A DNA stretch of 35,753 bases from Deinococcus sp. (GTDB lineage Bacteria > Deinococcota > Deinococci > Deinococcales > Deinococcaceae), in assembly GCA_018260275.1 (NCBI GenBank), contig JAGLBK010000005.1:1-35753 (forward strand), read 5' to 3'. The notes under the pieces were generated by a model. It was not told where the DNA came from. It did no database searches and was given only the letters and a program-made list of their open reading frames with translations. Every line of letters starts with the position of its first letter. Position 1 is the first letter of the stretch. This document shows positions 1 through 6,925 of the stretch, piece after piece. The translations under genes were made by a program, and so were the position numbers.

Positions 1-268
1 GGCCATTCTCGCGTTCGGCAGTGACGCTCCGGTGGCGAAGCCGGATTACCGCGCCAACTTTGCCGCCACCGTGACCCGCCTCGATGAAACGGGGGAGGCT
101 GTGGCCCCCGCCGAAGCCCTGACCGAGCAGGACGTCTTGTGGGCGCACACCCGTGGACCTGCCATCGCCGCGGGCTGGGAGGATGAAGGCATCGTTCGTC
201 CCGGAGCGCGGGCCGCTTTTACTCTGTGGGATCGTCTGGGTGGCAATGCGCGGGCGCTGGTGCTGTAA
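1..268 (+). CDS. C-terminal end of an amidohydrolase (amidohydrolase-3/YtcJ-like), 5' end outside window
   Basis: The open frame enters from the window edge (frame of base 2) and ends at TAA 266-268. The visible residues begin A-I-L-A-F-G-S-D-A-P-V and end G-G-N-A-R-A-L-V-L. The FGSDAPV motif followed by a proline/aspartate stretch is typical of the late metal-binding Asp region of amidohydrolase-3 (YtcJ-like) enzymes, which hydrolyse C-N bonds with a metal-bound water. About 88 residues are visible, including the usual small C-terminal beta domain. The substrate cannot be inferred. A bidirectional terminator shared with the converging tRNA-Thr follows directly. Confidence 0.7.
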   Translation, partial: AILAFGSDAPVAKPDYRANFAATVTRLDETGEAVAPAEALTEQDVLWAHTRGPAIAAGWEDEGIVRPGARAAFTLWDRLGGNARALVL

Positions 269-290
269 AGCGCTACGCCTGCAAAGAGAC

Positions 291-324
291 AGAGAAAACC
301 CCGCACTAGGCGGGGCTTTCTCTT
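291..324. terminator. Bidirectional intrinsic terminator between amidohydrolase and tRNA-Thr
   Basis: CCCCGC-actag-GCGGGG stem extended by AGAGAAA/CTTTCTCT arms. The rightward tail is CTTTCTCTTT and the leftward tail is TTTTCTCT, so it can stop both the amidohydrolase transcript and the leftward tRNA transcript. Confidence 0.85.
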
Positions 325-331
325 TGAGTTC

Positions 332-406
<75 letters not shown>

Positions 407-433
407 CAACTGATGCGGCAACGCGCACGGATA

Positions 434-462
434 AAAATACGGGATTGGGCGGGCCTTGTCAA
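434..462 (-). promoter_or_regulatory. Promoter of tRNA-Thr
   Basis: On the minus strand, a perfect -35 TTGACA (457-462), a 17-nt spacer and -10 TATTTT (434-439). The predicted start is near 427, about 20 nt before the mature 5' end. The -35 overlaps the folC stop codon. Confidence 0.85.
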
Positions 463-1625
463 ACTTTTCCGAGCAGCTCGCGCACCGCTCCGGCCAGATA
501 CAGGCTGCCTGTCACCAGCAACGTTCCACCGGGTGGGGTCAGGGCGAGGGCCTTCGCTAGGGCTTCAGCAGGGTCGTCTAGCGCCTGCCCGCCATACTGC
601 CCGGCCAGTTCCCCCGGCGGGGTCGCCAGTTCGCTGGGAGCGGTAAACACCCGCAGTGCAGCAACTTCCAGCAGCGGCGCGAGGGTGGCCCCGGTGTCCT
701 TACGGGCCAGATTGCCGAACAACAGCACGTCGGCACGCGGTACAGCTTCAGCCAGAGCGCGAGCAGCATGGGGGTTGTGCGCCCCATCGACCAGCACCAC
801 TTTGCCGCCGACCTCGAAGCGTTCCAGGCGGGCGGGGTTGGTGGCATCCAGGGCGGCTTCTATCCCGCTGGCGTAACCCAGCGTTCGCAAGGTCGCCAGC
901 GCCAGCGCCGCGTTCTGCTGCTGGTGCGGGCCGCTCAGCGCCGGGGGATGGGGTAGGGCGAACAGTTCCGGATGCGTTTGCGGTGTGAACAGGGGCGCAC
1001 CAACTTCTGCCACGACCTGCTGCACGACTTCCAGCGCCTCGCCAGTCGCGGTGGTCAGCAACGGTGTGCCGGGGCGGGCGGCCTGGGCCTTGTCGCGGGC
1101 GATATCGGCCAGAGTAGGGCCAAGCGCGGCGACGTGGTCAAGGTCGGCATTGGTCAGCGCCACAGCTACCACGTTTTCCAGCGCCTGGGTCGCGTCCGAG
1201 ACGCCGCCGACGCCCGCTTCCATTACCGCCAGTTTCACGCCTGCTTTGGCAAAGACCTGACAGGCCAGGGCCAGCGCTAGGTCGAAAAAAGCCCCATCGG
1301 GGGTGTGTTCTCTGGCCCAGGTCACGAACTGAGCGGTGCGCTGCGGCGTGATTTCCTGGCCGCCAACGCGAATGCGTTCCTCGAAGGCGTGCAGGTGGGG
1401 GCTGGTGAAACGGCCCACGCTTACGCCCGCCGCCAGCAGCCCGGCTTCCAGCATGGCGCAGGTGCTGCCCTTGCCGTTAGTGCCGACCACCCGGATGCTC
1501 TGAAAGGTCTGGTCGGGCTTGCCGAGGCGGTCCAGTAGCGCCCGCGCCGCCTGCGGCCCCCGCTCGCGTCCGGCGCGGGTGCGCGAGTAGAGCCAGTCGT
1601 AATCGGGCGCGGTGTGGTCAGGCAT
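459..1625 (-). CDS. folC: Bifunctional folylpolyglutamate synthase/dihydrofolate synthase
   Basis: The 388-aa product adds glutamate to dihydropteroate or reduced folates in the cytoplasm, in the Mur-ligase superfamily. The ATP-binding loop V-G-T-N-G-K-G-S-T is at about residues 47-55. The conserved DGAHNPH motif of the C-terminal domain is near residues 280-286. The length matches the family, somewhat on the short side. I chose the ATG at 1625 (MPDHTAPDYD...) because the family N-terminus begins with a short 'Y-x-W-L' segment; the longer frame upstream has no family likeness and runs into the divergent gene. It reads divergently from a broken small gene starting about 16 nt away. Confidence 0.92.
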   Translation of the reverse strand: MPDHTAPDYDWLYSRTRAGRERGPQAARALLDRLGKPDQTFQSIRVVGTNGKGSTCAMLEAGLLAAGVSVGRFTSPHLHAFEERIRVGGQEITPQRTAQFVTWAREHTPDGAFFDLALALACQVFAKAGVKLAVMEAGVGGVSDATQALENVVAVALTNADLDHVAALGPTLADIARDKAQAARPGTPLLTTATGEALEVVQQVVAEVGAPLFTPQTHPELFALPHPPALSGPHQQQNAALALATLRTLGYASGIEAALDATNPARLERFEVGGKVVLVDGAHNPHAARALAEAVPRADVLLFGNLARKDTGATLAPLLEVAALRVFTAPSELATPPGELAGQYGGQALDDPAEALAKALALTPPGGTLLVTGSLYLAGAVRELLGKV

Positions 1626-1640
1626 GAAGCCCGATGATAG

Positions 1641-2030
1641 ATGATGGGCGGCATGGGGCGAGTGTGGCGAATTCTGGGCTGGGTGGTGCTGGCGCTTGTG
1701 CTGGCGGCGGGGGCGTCGGTTTTTTTGATGTATCGCTGGACCATACACGGTTATGAGGACAGCCAACAAATCATTCAACACAGCAACGACTTTCAAAAAA
1801 TATGCGCCGGGCAACTCTAGCAAAAGACTGGAATCACCGGGCGAGTGGACGGATCTTCAGCGACAGGCGCAGCGGGTTATTACGCCGTGCAACACGGGAA
1901 AAATGAGCCAACCGAGTGGGACATTTCCGGCACGCTACTGTCCAGTCAGGGCCAGCGTAAGCGCTTCGTCTGCAAAGGCCATGAGCTAGGCGAAACCTTT
2001 ATCGTGCTGGCCGTACATTTCGCGCCATGA
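1641..2030 (+). pseudogene. Small membrane-anchored protein interrupted by an in-frame amber codon
   Basis: One continuous frame runs from ATG 1641 (or 1644/1653) to TGA 2028-2030, broken only by TAG at 1818-1820 (context CAA CTC TAG CAA AAG). The first part has a basic start (G-R-V-W-R), a strong hydrophobic helix (about 18 residues) and then a soluble segment. The part after the stop continues as a plausible domain ending F-I-V-L-A-V-H-F-A-P. A single CAG-to-TAG change would explain it. No family recognised. If the stop is real, the product is a ~58-residue anchored stub. The alternative of two separate small genes is less likely because frame and composition are continuous. Confidence 0.55.
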
Positions 2031-2079
2031 GTCCCGCTTTTTCTACAAGCCACAAGCCACAAGCCACGCGCCACGAGCC

Positions 2080-3261
2080 TCATTTCTGCGGCATAGTCAG
2101 CTTCAGTGCCGCCTCGTGCAGCATCCGCGCCCCGGTTTCCAGGCTCAGCTCGTCCAGCGTAAAGCGGGGGTGGTGGTGCGGCCACTTGCTGTCGGCTTCG
2201 TCGCTGCCACTGCCGACGTTGAAGTACGCGCCGGGGGCCTTTTCCAGATACGCGCTGAAATCCTCGCCGCCCATCGTCGGTTTGGATACCATAAAGTGCT
2301 CCTCGCCGACCTCGGCCAGAGCGATTTCACGCAGTTGCTCGGCTACCCAGTCGGTGTTAATCAGCGGGCGGTAACCGAATTCGTACTTCAGTTCGTAGGT
2401 CGCGCCGTGAGCGTCGCAGATGCCCTTGATGACGCGCTCAATGAGCTTGGGGGCCTTCTGACGCAGTTCGGGATCGAAGGTTCGCACGGTGCCCATCAGC
2501 TCGGCGGTGTCGGGAATCACGTTGTGGGTGGTGCCCGCCTGGAACTTGGCGATGGTCACCACCAGCGCGTCCTGCGCCCCCACATGGCGACTGACCACGT
2601 GTTGCAGGTTGGTAATCACCTGCGCCCCGATAGCGATGGGGTCGATGGCTTCCTCGGGGTGAGCGCCGTGGCCGCCCTTGCCCTTGATTTTCAGCTCCAG
2701 CATGTCGGGCGAGGCCATGAACGCGCCGGGCTTGACCGCCACCATGCCCGCCGGAAGCTGGCTGTTGAGGTGCAGGCCCGTGACCACGTCCACGCCGTCC
2801 ATCAGCGAGGTCTGGGTAACCAGTTCCTCGGCTCCACCGGGGCCAAATTCCTCGGCGTGCTGGAAAATCATGCGGACTTCGCCGGGCACGTCTTCGGGGT
2901 GGTCAGTCAGCATTTTGGCGGTGCCCAGCAGAATGGCGGTGTGACCGTCGTGACCGCAGGCGTGCATGATGCCCTCATTTTTGGACTTGAACTCGAAGTC
3001 GTTTTCCTCAGTAATCGGCAGCGCGTCGATGTCGGCTCGCAGCAGCACGGTGCGCCCCGGCTCGCCGCCCTTCAGCACGGCCAGCACGCTGGTGGCCGTG
3101 GGCCGGGTGACGGTCAGGCCGGGCATCTTCTTCAGTTCGGCCTCGATGTAGCCCGCCGTCTCGTGCTCCTCGAAGCTCAGTTCGGGGTGCTGGTGCAGGT
3201 GCCGACGCCACGCCACCAGTTGCTCACGCAGGCTGGCGGCCCGTTCCTTGGTTGCTGTCAT
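2080..3261 (-). CDS. M20D-family amidohydrolase (hippurate/N-acyl-amino-acid hydrolase type)
   Basis: A 393-aa zinc-dependent amidohydrolase of the M20D group, which cleaves N-acyl amino acids or indole-conjugate-type amides in the cytoplasm. It starts MTATKERAAS, has RRHLHQHPELSFEEHET near residues 19-35, and has the metal-binding H-A-C-G-H-D-G-H motif at about 100-107. The HAEE segment (about 134-137) supplies the next ligands, and a late GGEDFS motif is typical of the family. The length is normal. The ATG at 3261 is 6 nt from a TAGACT -10-like hexamer, so the mRNA may be leaderless. Exact substrate unknown. Confidence 0.9.
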   Translation of the reverse strand: MTATKERAASLREQLVAWRRHLHQHPELSFEEHETAGYIEAELKKMPGLTVTRPTATSVLAVLKGGEPGRTVLLRADIDALPITEENDFEFKSKNEGIMHACGHDGHTAILLGTAKMLTDHPEDVPGEVRMIFQHAEEFGPGGAEELVTQTSLMDGVDVVTGLHLNSQLPAGMVAVKPGAFMASPDMLELKIKGKGGHGAHPEEAIDPIAIGAQVITNLQHVVSRHVGAQDALVVTIAKFQAGTTHNVIPDTAELMGTVRTFDPELRQKAPKLIERVIKGICDAHGATYELKYEFGYRPLINTDWVAEQLREIALAEVGEEHFMVSKPTMGGEDFSAYLEKAPGAYFNVGSGSDEADSKWPHHHPRFTLDELSLETGARMLHEAALKLTMPQK

Positions 3262-3267
3262 GGGGGG

Positions 3268-3273
3268 AGTCTA
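3268..3273 (-). promoter_or_regulatory. Candidate leaderless -10 of the M20D amidohydrolase
   Basis: TAGACT on the minus strand lies 6 nt before the ATG, so transcription would begin at or next to the start codon. No convincing -35 is visible. Confidence 0.45.
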
Positions 3274-3396
3274 GCGCGGGCGGCGGCGTCTGGGCAGTGA
3301 ATTGTGCCGGTCTGGGCAACTGAAGGGGGGCATTCCCCGCATCACCCTGAGCCAATTCTCAGCAACTTTTCCGGCCATTGGCGCGTAATAGAAGCC

Positions 3397-3663
3397 GTGA
3401 AGACGATCCGTACCCGCCCCGTTCAGAACACCCGCACCATCGACGCCGGAAAACAGCCGCAAAAAGGCGGCCTGAGCCTCAGCAAAATCATGTTCTACGC
3501 GCCGATGGCACTGGAAGTCCTGAATCTCATTCGCCAGAGCCAGAAGAAAAAACAGGGCAAGTTTTACAAGGCCCGCAAGCGTGACAAGGCGTTCGACTTC
3601 GTGCTGGATCAGGCCAACCGGCGGCTGGGGGGCAAAAAGACGCAGAAACGCGGCTGGTTCTGA
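3397..3663 (+). CDS. Small basic protein of unknown function
   Basis: 88 aa from GTG 3397 (V-K-T-I-R-T-R-P...). The protein is strongly basic, with repeated lysine/arginine clusters (SQKKKQGK, KARKRDK, GGKKTQKRGW), a central hydrophobic stretch (IMFYAPMALEVLNLI) and no signal peptide. The frame stays open upstream to a GTG at 3304, but that extension has no family-like character. An internal ATG (around 3490) is another possible start. The basic composition suggests nucleic-acid or membrane-surface binding, which is inference only. It ends about 90 bp before the alkyltransferase-like gene. Confidence 0.6.
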   Translation: MKTIRTRPVQNTRTIDAGKQPQKGGLSLSKIMFYAPMALEVLNLIRQSQKKKQGKFYKARKRDKAFDFVLDQANRRLGGKKTQKRGWF

Positions 3664-3737
3664 AGTAAAGACTGACAATAGGTTCGGGCACTGGCTGGGC
3701 CTAAAAGCAGAGGCCAGAGGCGCTGGTCTGTATTGGT

Positions 3738-3743
3738 TAAAGT
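3738..3743 (+). promoter_or_regulatory. Candidate leaderless -10 of the alkyltransferase-like gene
   Basis: TAAAGT ends 6 nt before ATG 3750. There is no Shine-Dalgarno sequence between it and the start. The -35 is not clear. Confidence 0.4.
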
Positions 3744-3749
3744 GACGGC

Positions 3750-4133
3750 ATGTCCCCCCAAACTGCCGCCCCCCAGTCCGATGCCAGTTTCCGCCAGCGT
3801 GTGCTGGCGCTGGTGGCCCGGATTCCCGAGGGCCGGGTCATGACTTACGGCCAGCTGGCGCTGCTGGCAGGCAATCCCGGCGCGGCGCGGCAGGCGGGCT
3901 TCGTGCTCAATTCGCTGGCGGGCGGGCCGGGCAAAGGCGAACCGGAACTGCCCTGGCAGCGGGTTATCAACGCGCAGGGGCGGGTCAGCACGCACAAGGC
4001 GGGCTTCGGTGACCTTCAGGAAAATCTGCTGCGGGCCGAGGGCGTACATTTCGACGACTCGGGCCGCTGCGACCTGACGCGGCTGCAATGGTGGCCCGAA
4101 GAAAAGGACGCGCCGCCGCCCAGCCTGTTCTGA
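3750..4133 (+). CDS. Alkyltransferase-like (ATL) protein of the MGMT family
   Basis: The 127-aa product matches the O6-alkylguanine methyltransferase DNA-binding domain: VPEG-like R-I-P-E-G-R-V-M-T-Y-G-Q-L-A at residues 25-38 and the P-x-x-R-V-I active-site segment at 68-73. The reactive cysteine of the family PCHRVI motif is replaced by tryptophan (P-W-Q-R-V-I), so it cannot accept an alkyl group. Proteins of this kind bind O6-alkylguanine, flip it and hand the lesion to nucleotide excision repair (established for ATL proteins). The lesion-binding helix region is retained. It is a stand-alone gene with its own likely leaderless start. Confidence 0.9.
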   Translation: MSPQTAAPQSDASFRQRVLALVARIPEGRVMTYGQLALLAGNPGAARQAGFVLNSLAGGPGKGEPELPWQRVINAQGRVSTHKAGFGDLQENLLRAEGVHFDDSGRCDLTRLQWWPEEKDAPPPSLF

Positions 4134-4176
4134 GAGCTGTCTCAGGCGCCGGGCAAACTGTCCACCCGGTAAGTCG

Positions 4177-4182
4177 TATTCT
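4177..4182 (+). promoter_or_regulatory. Candidate leaderless -10 of the cytochrome c gene
   Basis: TATTCT ends 7 nt before ATG 4190. The -35 is weak. There is no Shine-Dalgarno motif. Confidence 0.45.
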
Positions 4183-4189
4183 GTAGAGC

Positions 4190-4870
4190 ATGACGAGCGG
4201 ACGTAACAATCATTGGACAAGCGGCAATGCTCAACCGTGGCTTCTGGGTGTGACAGTGGGCCTGATTCTCGGCTTGATCCTGCTGATCGCCATTCCCAAG
4301 TCGCTGGGCGGCGGCTCGGCGGCAGCCAGCACAGCGGCAACCAGTACGACGGCGGCAGCGAGCGGAGCGGCACAGGGCAGTGGCGCACCTGCCACGGGAG
4401 CCTCGACCAGCAACGGGGATGCCGCGGCTACTGCTCCCGGCGCGGCGGCTGGAGCTGCTGCTGGTGGGGCCGCTGGAGCCGCCGCCAGCACGGGCGACAA
4501 GTCCGCGGCGGCAGGCAGCACTACGTCAACCGGCACCACGGCAGACAGCCAGGCGTCTACGACTACGACTGACGCTGCGGCCAAGACCGACGCTGCGCCC
4601 GCAGCGGGTGGAGCTGGCGACGCCGCCGCCGGAAAAGCCAAGTTTGCCGAAGCCACCTGCGCGGGGTGCCACGGCGCGAATGCGGAAGGCGCGGTCGGCC
4701 CGGCCCTCAAGATCACCAAGGACTGGACCCCCGAGCAGTTCGCAGCCGCGGTGCGTGAAGGCCACGCCCCCGAAAAGACCCTCAACAGCATGATGCCCCA
4801 CTTCGCCGCCACGCAGGTCTCCGACGCCGACCTCGCCAACCTCCACGCTTATTTCAAGACCCTGAATTAA
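4190..4870 (+). CDS. Membrane-anchored c-type cytochrome with long Ala/Gly/Thr linker
   Basis: 226 aa. A single hydrophobic helix (about residues 17-36) without an obvious cleavage site anchors the protein. A low-complexity Ala/Gly/Thr/Ser linker covers roughly residues 41-148. The C-terminal mono-heme domain has C-A-G-C-H at about 157-161 for covalent heme and a methionine-rich M-M-P-H-F near 201 as the likely sixth ligand. It is a class I cytochrome domain of about 75 residues displayed outside the membrane, presumably carrying electrons between respiratory complexes; the partner is unknown. The linker reads as a flexible tether across the thick envelope (inference). A terminator follows. 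Confidence 0.9.
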   Translation: MTSGRNNHWTSGNAQPWLLGVTVGLILGLILLIAIPKSLGGGSAAASTAATSTTAAASGAAQGSGAPATGASTSNGDAAATAPGAAAGAAAGGAAGAAASTGDKSAAAGSTTSTGTTADSQASTTTTDAAAKTDAAPAAGGAGDAAAGKAKFAEATCAGCHGANAEGAVGPALKITKDWTPEQFAAAVREGHAPEKTLNSMMPHFAATQVSDADLANLHAYFKTLN

Positions 4871-4901
4871 AACCTCTGAATTAAAGCCCCCAGTCGGGCT
4901 G

Positions 4902-4930
4902 GCCTCCTCCGTCGTGGGGAGGCTTTTGCT
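4902..4930 (+). terminator. Intrinsic terminator after the cytochrome c gene
   Basis: GCCTCC/GGAGGC stem with TTTTGCTT tail, 31 nt after the stop codon. A second small stem (AGCCC/GGGCT, 4885-4900) precedes it. Confidence 0.75.
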
Positions 4931-5007
4931 TAGGCTCCACTGCGCCAGATGGCGGATGTGGCGCAGAAGTGAACGCGCGACAATGGGCGGGTTGGCAGGA
5001 GGTCATC

Positions 5008-5067
5008 ATGCAGGAGCTTCGGGATATGGCAGACGGAGACAGAAATAGGCCCCACATTCACGGGTAG
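5008..5067 (+). CDS. Possible 19-aa leader peptide ahead of rtcB
   Basis: ATG 5008 follows an excellent AGGAGG Shine-Dalgarno with 5-nt spacing; TAG is at 5065-5067. The peptide begins M-Q-E-L-R-D and ends P-H-I-H-G. A second tiny frame (ATG 5073) ends in an ATGA overlap with the rtcB start at 5105. No known attenuation peptide is recognised. The main support is the ribosome-binding site, which is better than that of rtcB itself. Confidence 0.25.
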   Translation: MQELRDMADGDRNRPHIHG

Positions 5068-5104
5068 GGAAGATGAGTTTCCCGCCCGGACGGAGTAAAA
5101 CCAG

Positions 5105-6528
5105 ATGAACGGGAAGCACATCACGAAATTAGGCTTTGAAAACAGGGAAATCGGTCTGGCGCTGGCTGCCGCGGCCACGCGCGAAGGGGCCGGAGCGGGG
5201 CGGCAGGACATTCTGAGCGAACTGAAAGCGGTGCAGGCCCGCCCAGCCGAGTATGTGGCAGGCGGCGTCTACGCCGAACTGGCGGCGCTGCTGCTGCAAA
5301 AGCAGGCCAGCGCGGAAGCTGGGCGCGGCGTGGCCCTGCGTGGCGAACCGCTGCCCTACGGCGTCTGGGGCGGCGACCTGATCGAACCCGGAGCGCGGGC
5401 CCAGATGGACGTGGCGATGCGCTTGCCCATTACCCGCACCGGGGCGCTGATGCCGGACGCTCACGTCGGGTACGGTCTGCCCATCGGCGGTGTGCTGGCG
5501 ACCGAGGGCGCGGTCATTCCGTATGGCGTCGGCGTGGACATCGGCTGCTCGATGATGCTCAGCGTGCTGCCGATGTCCCCCGGCTCCCTCAGCACCGAAG
5601 AGGCAAAAGGGCTGCTGCTGAAGCACACGCGCTTCGGCGCGGGCGTGGGATTCGATAAGCGCGAACGCGAGGACCACGAGGTGCTGCACGACGCGGCCTG
5701 GCAGGATCAGGCCCTGCTGCGCCACCTGCACGACAAGGCTGTGAACCAGATCGGTAGCAGCGGCAGCGGCAACCACTTCGTCGAATTCGGCACCATCAGG
5801 CTGCCCCAGCCCGACGTGGGTCTGGAAGCCGGGGAATATCTGGCGGTGCTGTCTCACAGCGGGTCGCGCGGTTTCGGGGCGCAGGTCGCGGGGCACTTTA
5901 CAGGCGTCGCGCAGAAGCTGCACCCCCGCCTCGACCCCGCTGCCCAGAAACTTGCCTGGCTGCCGATGGACAGCGAGGAAGGTCAGGCCTACTGGCAGGC
6001 CATGACGTTGGCCGGGCACTACGCCCTTGCCAACCACGAGCAGATTCACGCCCGTCTGGCCCGTGCCCTGAAGGTGACGCCGCTGGCCCAGGCCCGCAAC
6101 AGCCACAACCTCGCCTGGAAACAGCAGGTCGGCGGCCAGGAACTGATCGTGCACCGCAAGGGCGCGACCCCCGCCGAAGCCGGGCAGCTGGGGCTGATTC
6201 CGGGCAGCTGGGGCTGATTCCGGGCAGCATGGCCGACCCCGGCTATCTGGTGCGCGGGCGCGGCAACCCGGACGCCCTGGCGAGTGCCAGCCACGGCGCG
6301 GGGCGTCAGCTGGGACGCAAGGCCGCCGGGCGCACCCTGGTCAAAAAAGACGTACAGGCGTACCTGAAGCGTGAGGGCGTGACCCTGATCGGCGGCGGCA
6401 TAGACGAGGCTCCGCAGGCTTACAAGCGCATTGGCGACGTTCTGGCCCGCCAGAGCGATCTGGTCGACGTGATCGCCGAATTCCGCCCGCGCGTGGTGAG
6501 GATGGATACCGGCAGCGAGGACGTGTAG
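5105..6528 (+). pseudogene. rtcB: RtcB-family RNA ligase, frame-shifted by a 20-bp tandem duplication
   Basis: RtcB joins 2',3'-cyclic-phosphate or 3'-phosphate RNA ends to 5'-OH ends using GTP and Mn2+. The first frame (5105-6217, 370 aa) carries D-A-H-V-G-Y-G-L-P-I-G-G (about 118-129), G-V-D-I-G-C-S-M (143-150), G-S-G-N-H-F-V-E-F and S-H-S-G-S-R-G motifs. It then stops inside G-L-I-P-G-S. The rest of the enzyme continues in another frame to TAG 6526-6528 and contains S-A-S-H-G-A-G-R, the segment with the guanylated histidine of the family. A 20-bp unit is present twice (6181-6200, 6201-6220); removing one copy gives an intact 467-aa RtcB. As written, the enzyme lacks its nucleophile and should be inactive. 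Confidence 0.9.
6181..6227 (+). repeat. 20-bp tandem duplication inside rtcB
   Basis: Two identical 20-bp units (6181-6200 and 6201-6220) followed by 7 bp of a third. The unit encodes the G-Q-L-G-L-I-P stretch. Since 20 is not a multiple of 3, the extra copy shifts the frame. It is typical of replication slippage. Confidence 0.95.
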
Positions 6529-6582
6529 GACGGCAGTTCAGGGTGTTTGGGGCGGCAGCTGTTACGGTTCGGCCCATTTTCA

Positions 6583-6616
6583 AAAGTGACCAGCCGGGGA
6601 AACTGCTGGTCGCTTT
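6583..6616. terminator. Perfect 12-bp hairpin after rtcB
   Basis: AAAGTGACCAGC pairs with GCTGGTCGCTTT across a 10-nt loop (one G-T pair). There is no long T-run after it, so it may stabilise or weakly terminate the transcript. Confidence 0.5.
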
Positions 6617-6620
6617 AGTG

Positions 6621-6772
6621 CCTGTCCGGAAAGTAACGGTTGAAAATAGAATTTCGTTGTTGATGACGTGGTTTTCTCCCTCTCCCCTTGCGGGGGAGGG
6701 TCGGGGAGGGGGGTAACGTAGACGCTTGCCCGGCGCCATAAAATCTAAATAACCCAGTACTTTCTGGATAGG
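6621..6772. mobile_element. MITE-like non-coding element A (about 152 bp)
   Basis: The ends form an imperfect inverted repeat. The left end begins CCTGTCCGGAAAGTA; the right end, read on the other strand, begins CCTATCCAGAAAGTA, and the likeness continues to GG-TT for about 21 bp. The interior holds a GC-rich hairpin (CCTCTCCCC-ttg-CGGGGGAGG type, about 6679-6712) of a kind often seen in intergenic repeats. No coding capacity. Target duplication not clear. Confidence 0.5.
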
Positions 6773-6804
6773 TTCTTACTTGTCTGGTCATCATGGCTGT
6801 TCGG

Positions 6805-6925
6805 GTAGACCTCTGACGAAAGTCATCGATTTCGGGCAAAGACTCGTCTCAGGCCCTCGTGCGTGGGCGGTTTTTGCCCTTAGACCCTTAGACTGCCCTC
6901 CCTGCGACTTTCGCCAGAGGTCTAC
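6805..6925. mobile_element. MITE-like element B, 121 bp, with IS-like terminal inverted repeats
   Basis: GTAGACCTCTGACGAAAGTC at 6805-6824 and its complement at 6906-6925 match at 19 of 20 bases. The core (about 80 bp) has no convincing gene. The end sequence resembles the terminal sequence of the IS at 35364 (TAGACCTC followed after a short difference by GCGAAAGTC), which could supply the transposase. The right end carries the TAG stop of the neighbouring dipeptidase. Confidence 0.7.

Noticed and set aside
2031..2079. CCACAAG repeats after the amber-containing gene
   Set aside because: Only two or three short imperfect copies; too short to assign to any element.
2116..3300. 394-codon open frame on the plus strand over the M20D amidohydrolase
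   Set aside because: It is the antisense shadow of a gene with clear family motifs; its own translation has no recognisable domain.
3609..4388. 259-codon minus-strand frame over the ATL and cytochrome genes
   Set aside because: Spans two real plus-strand genes and their gap; no domain seen.
5129..6154. 341-codon minus-strand frame opposite rtcB
   Set aside because: Shadow of the RtcB coding frame; no motifs.
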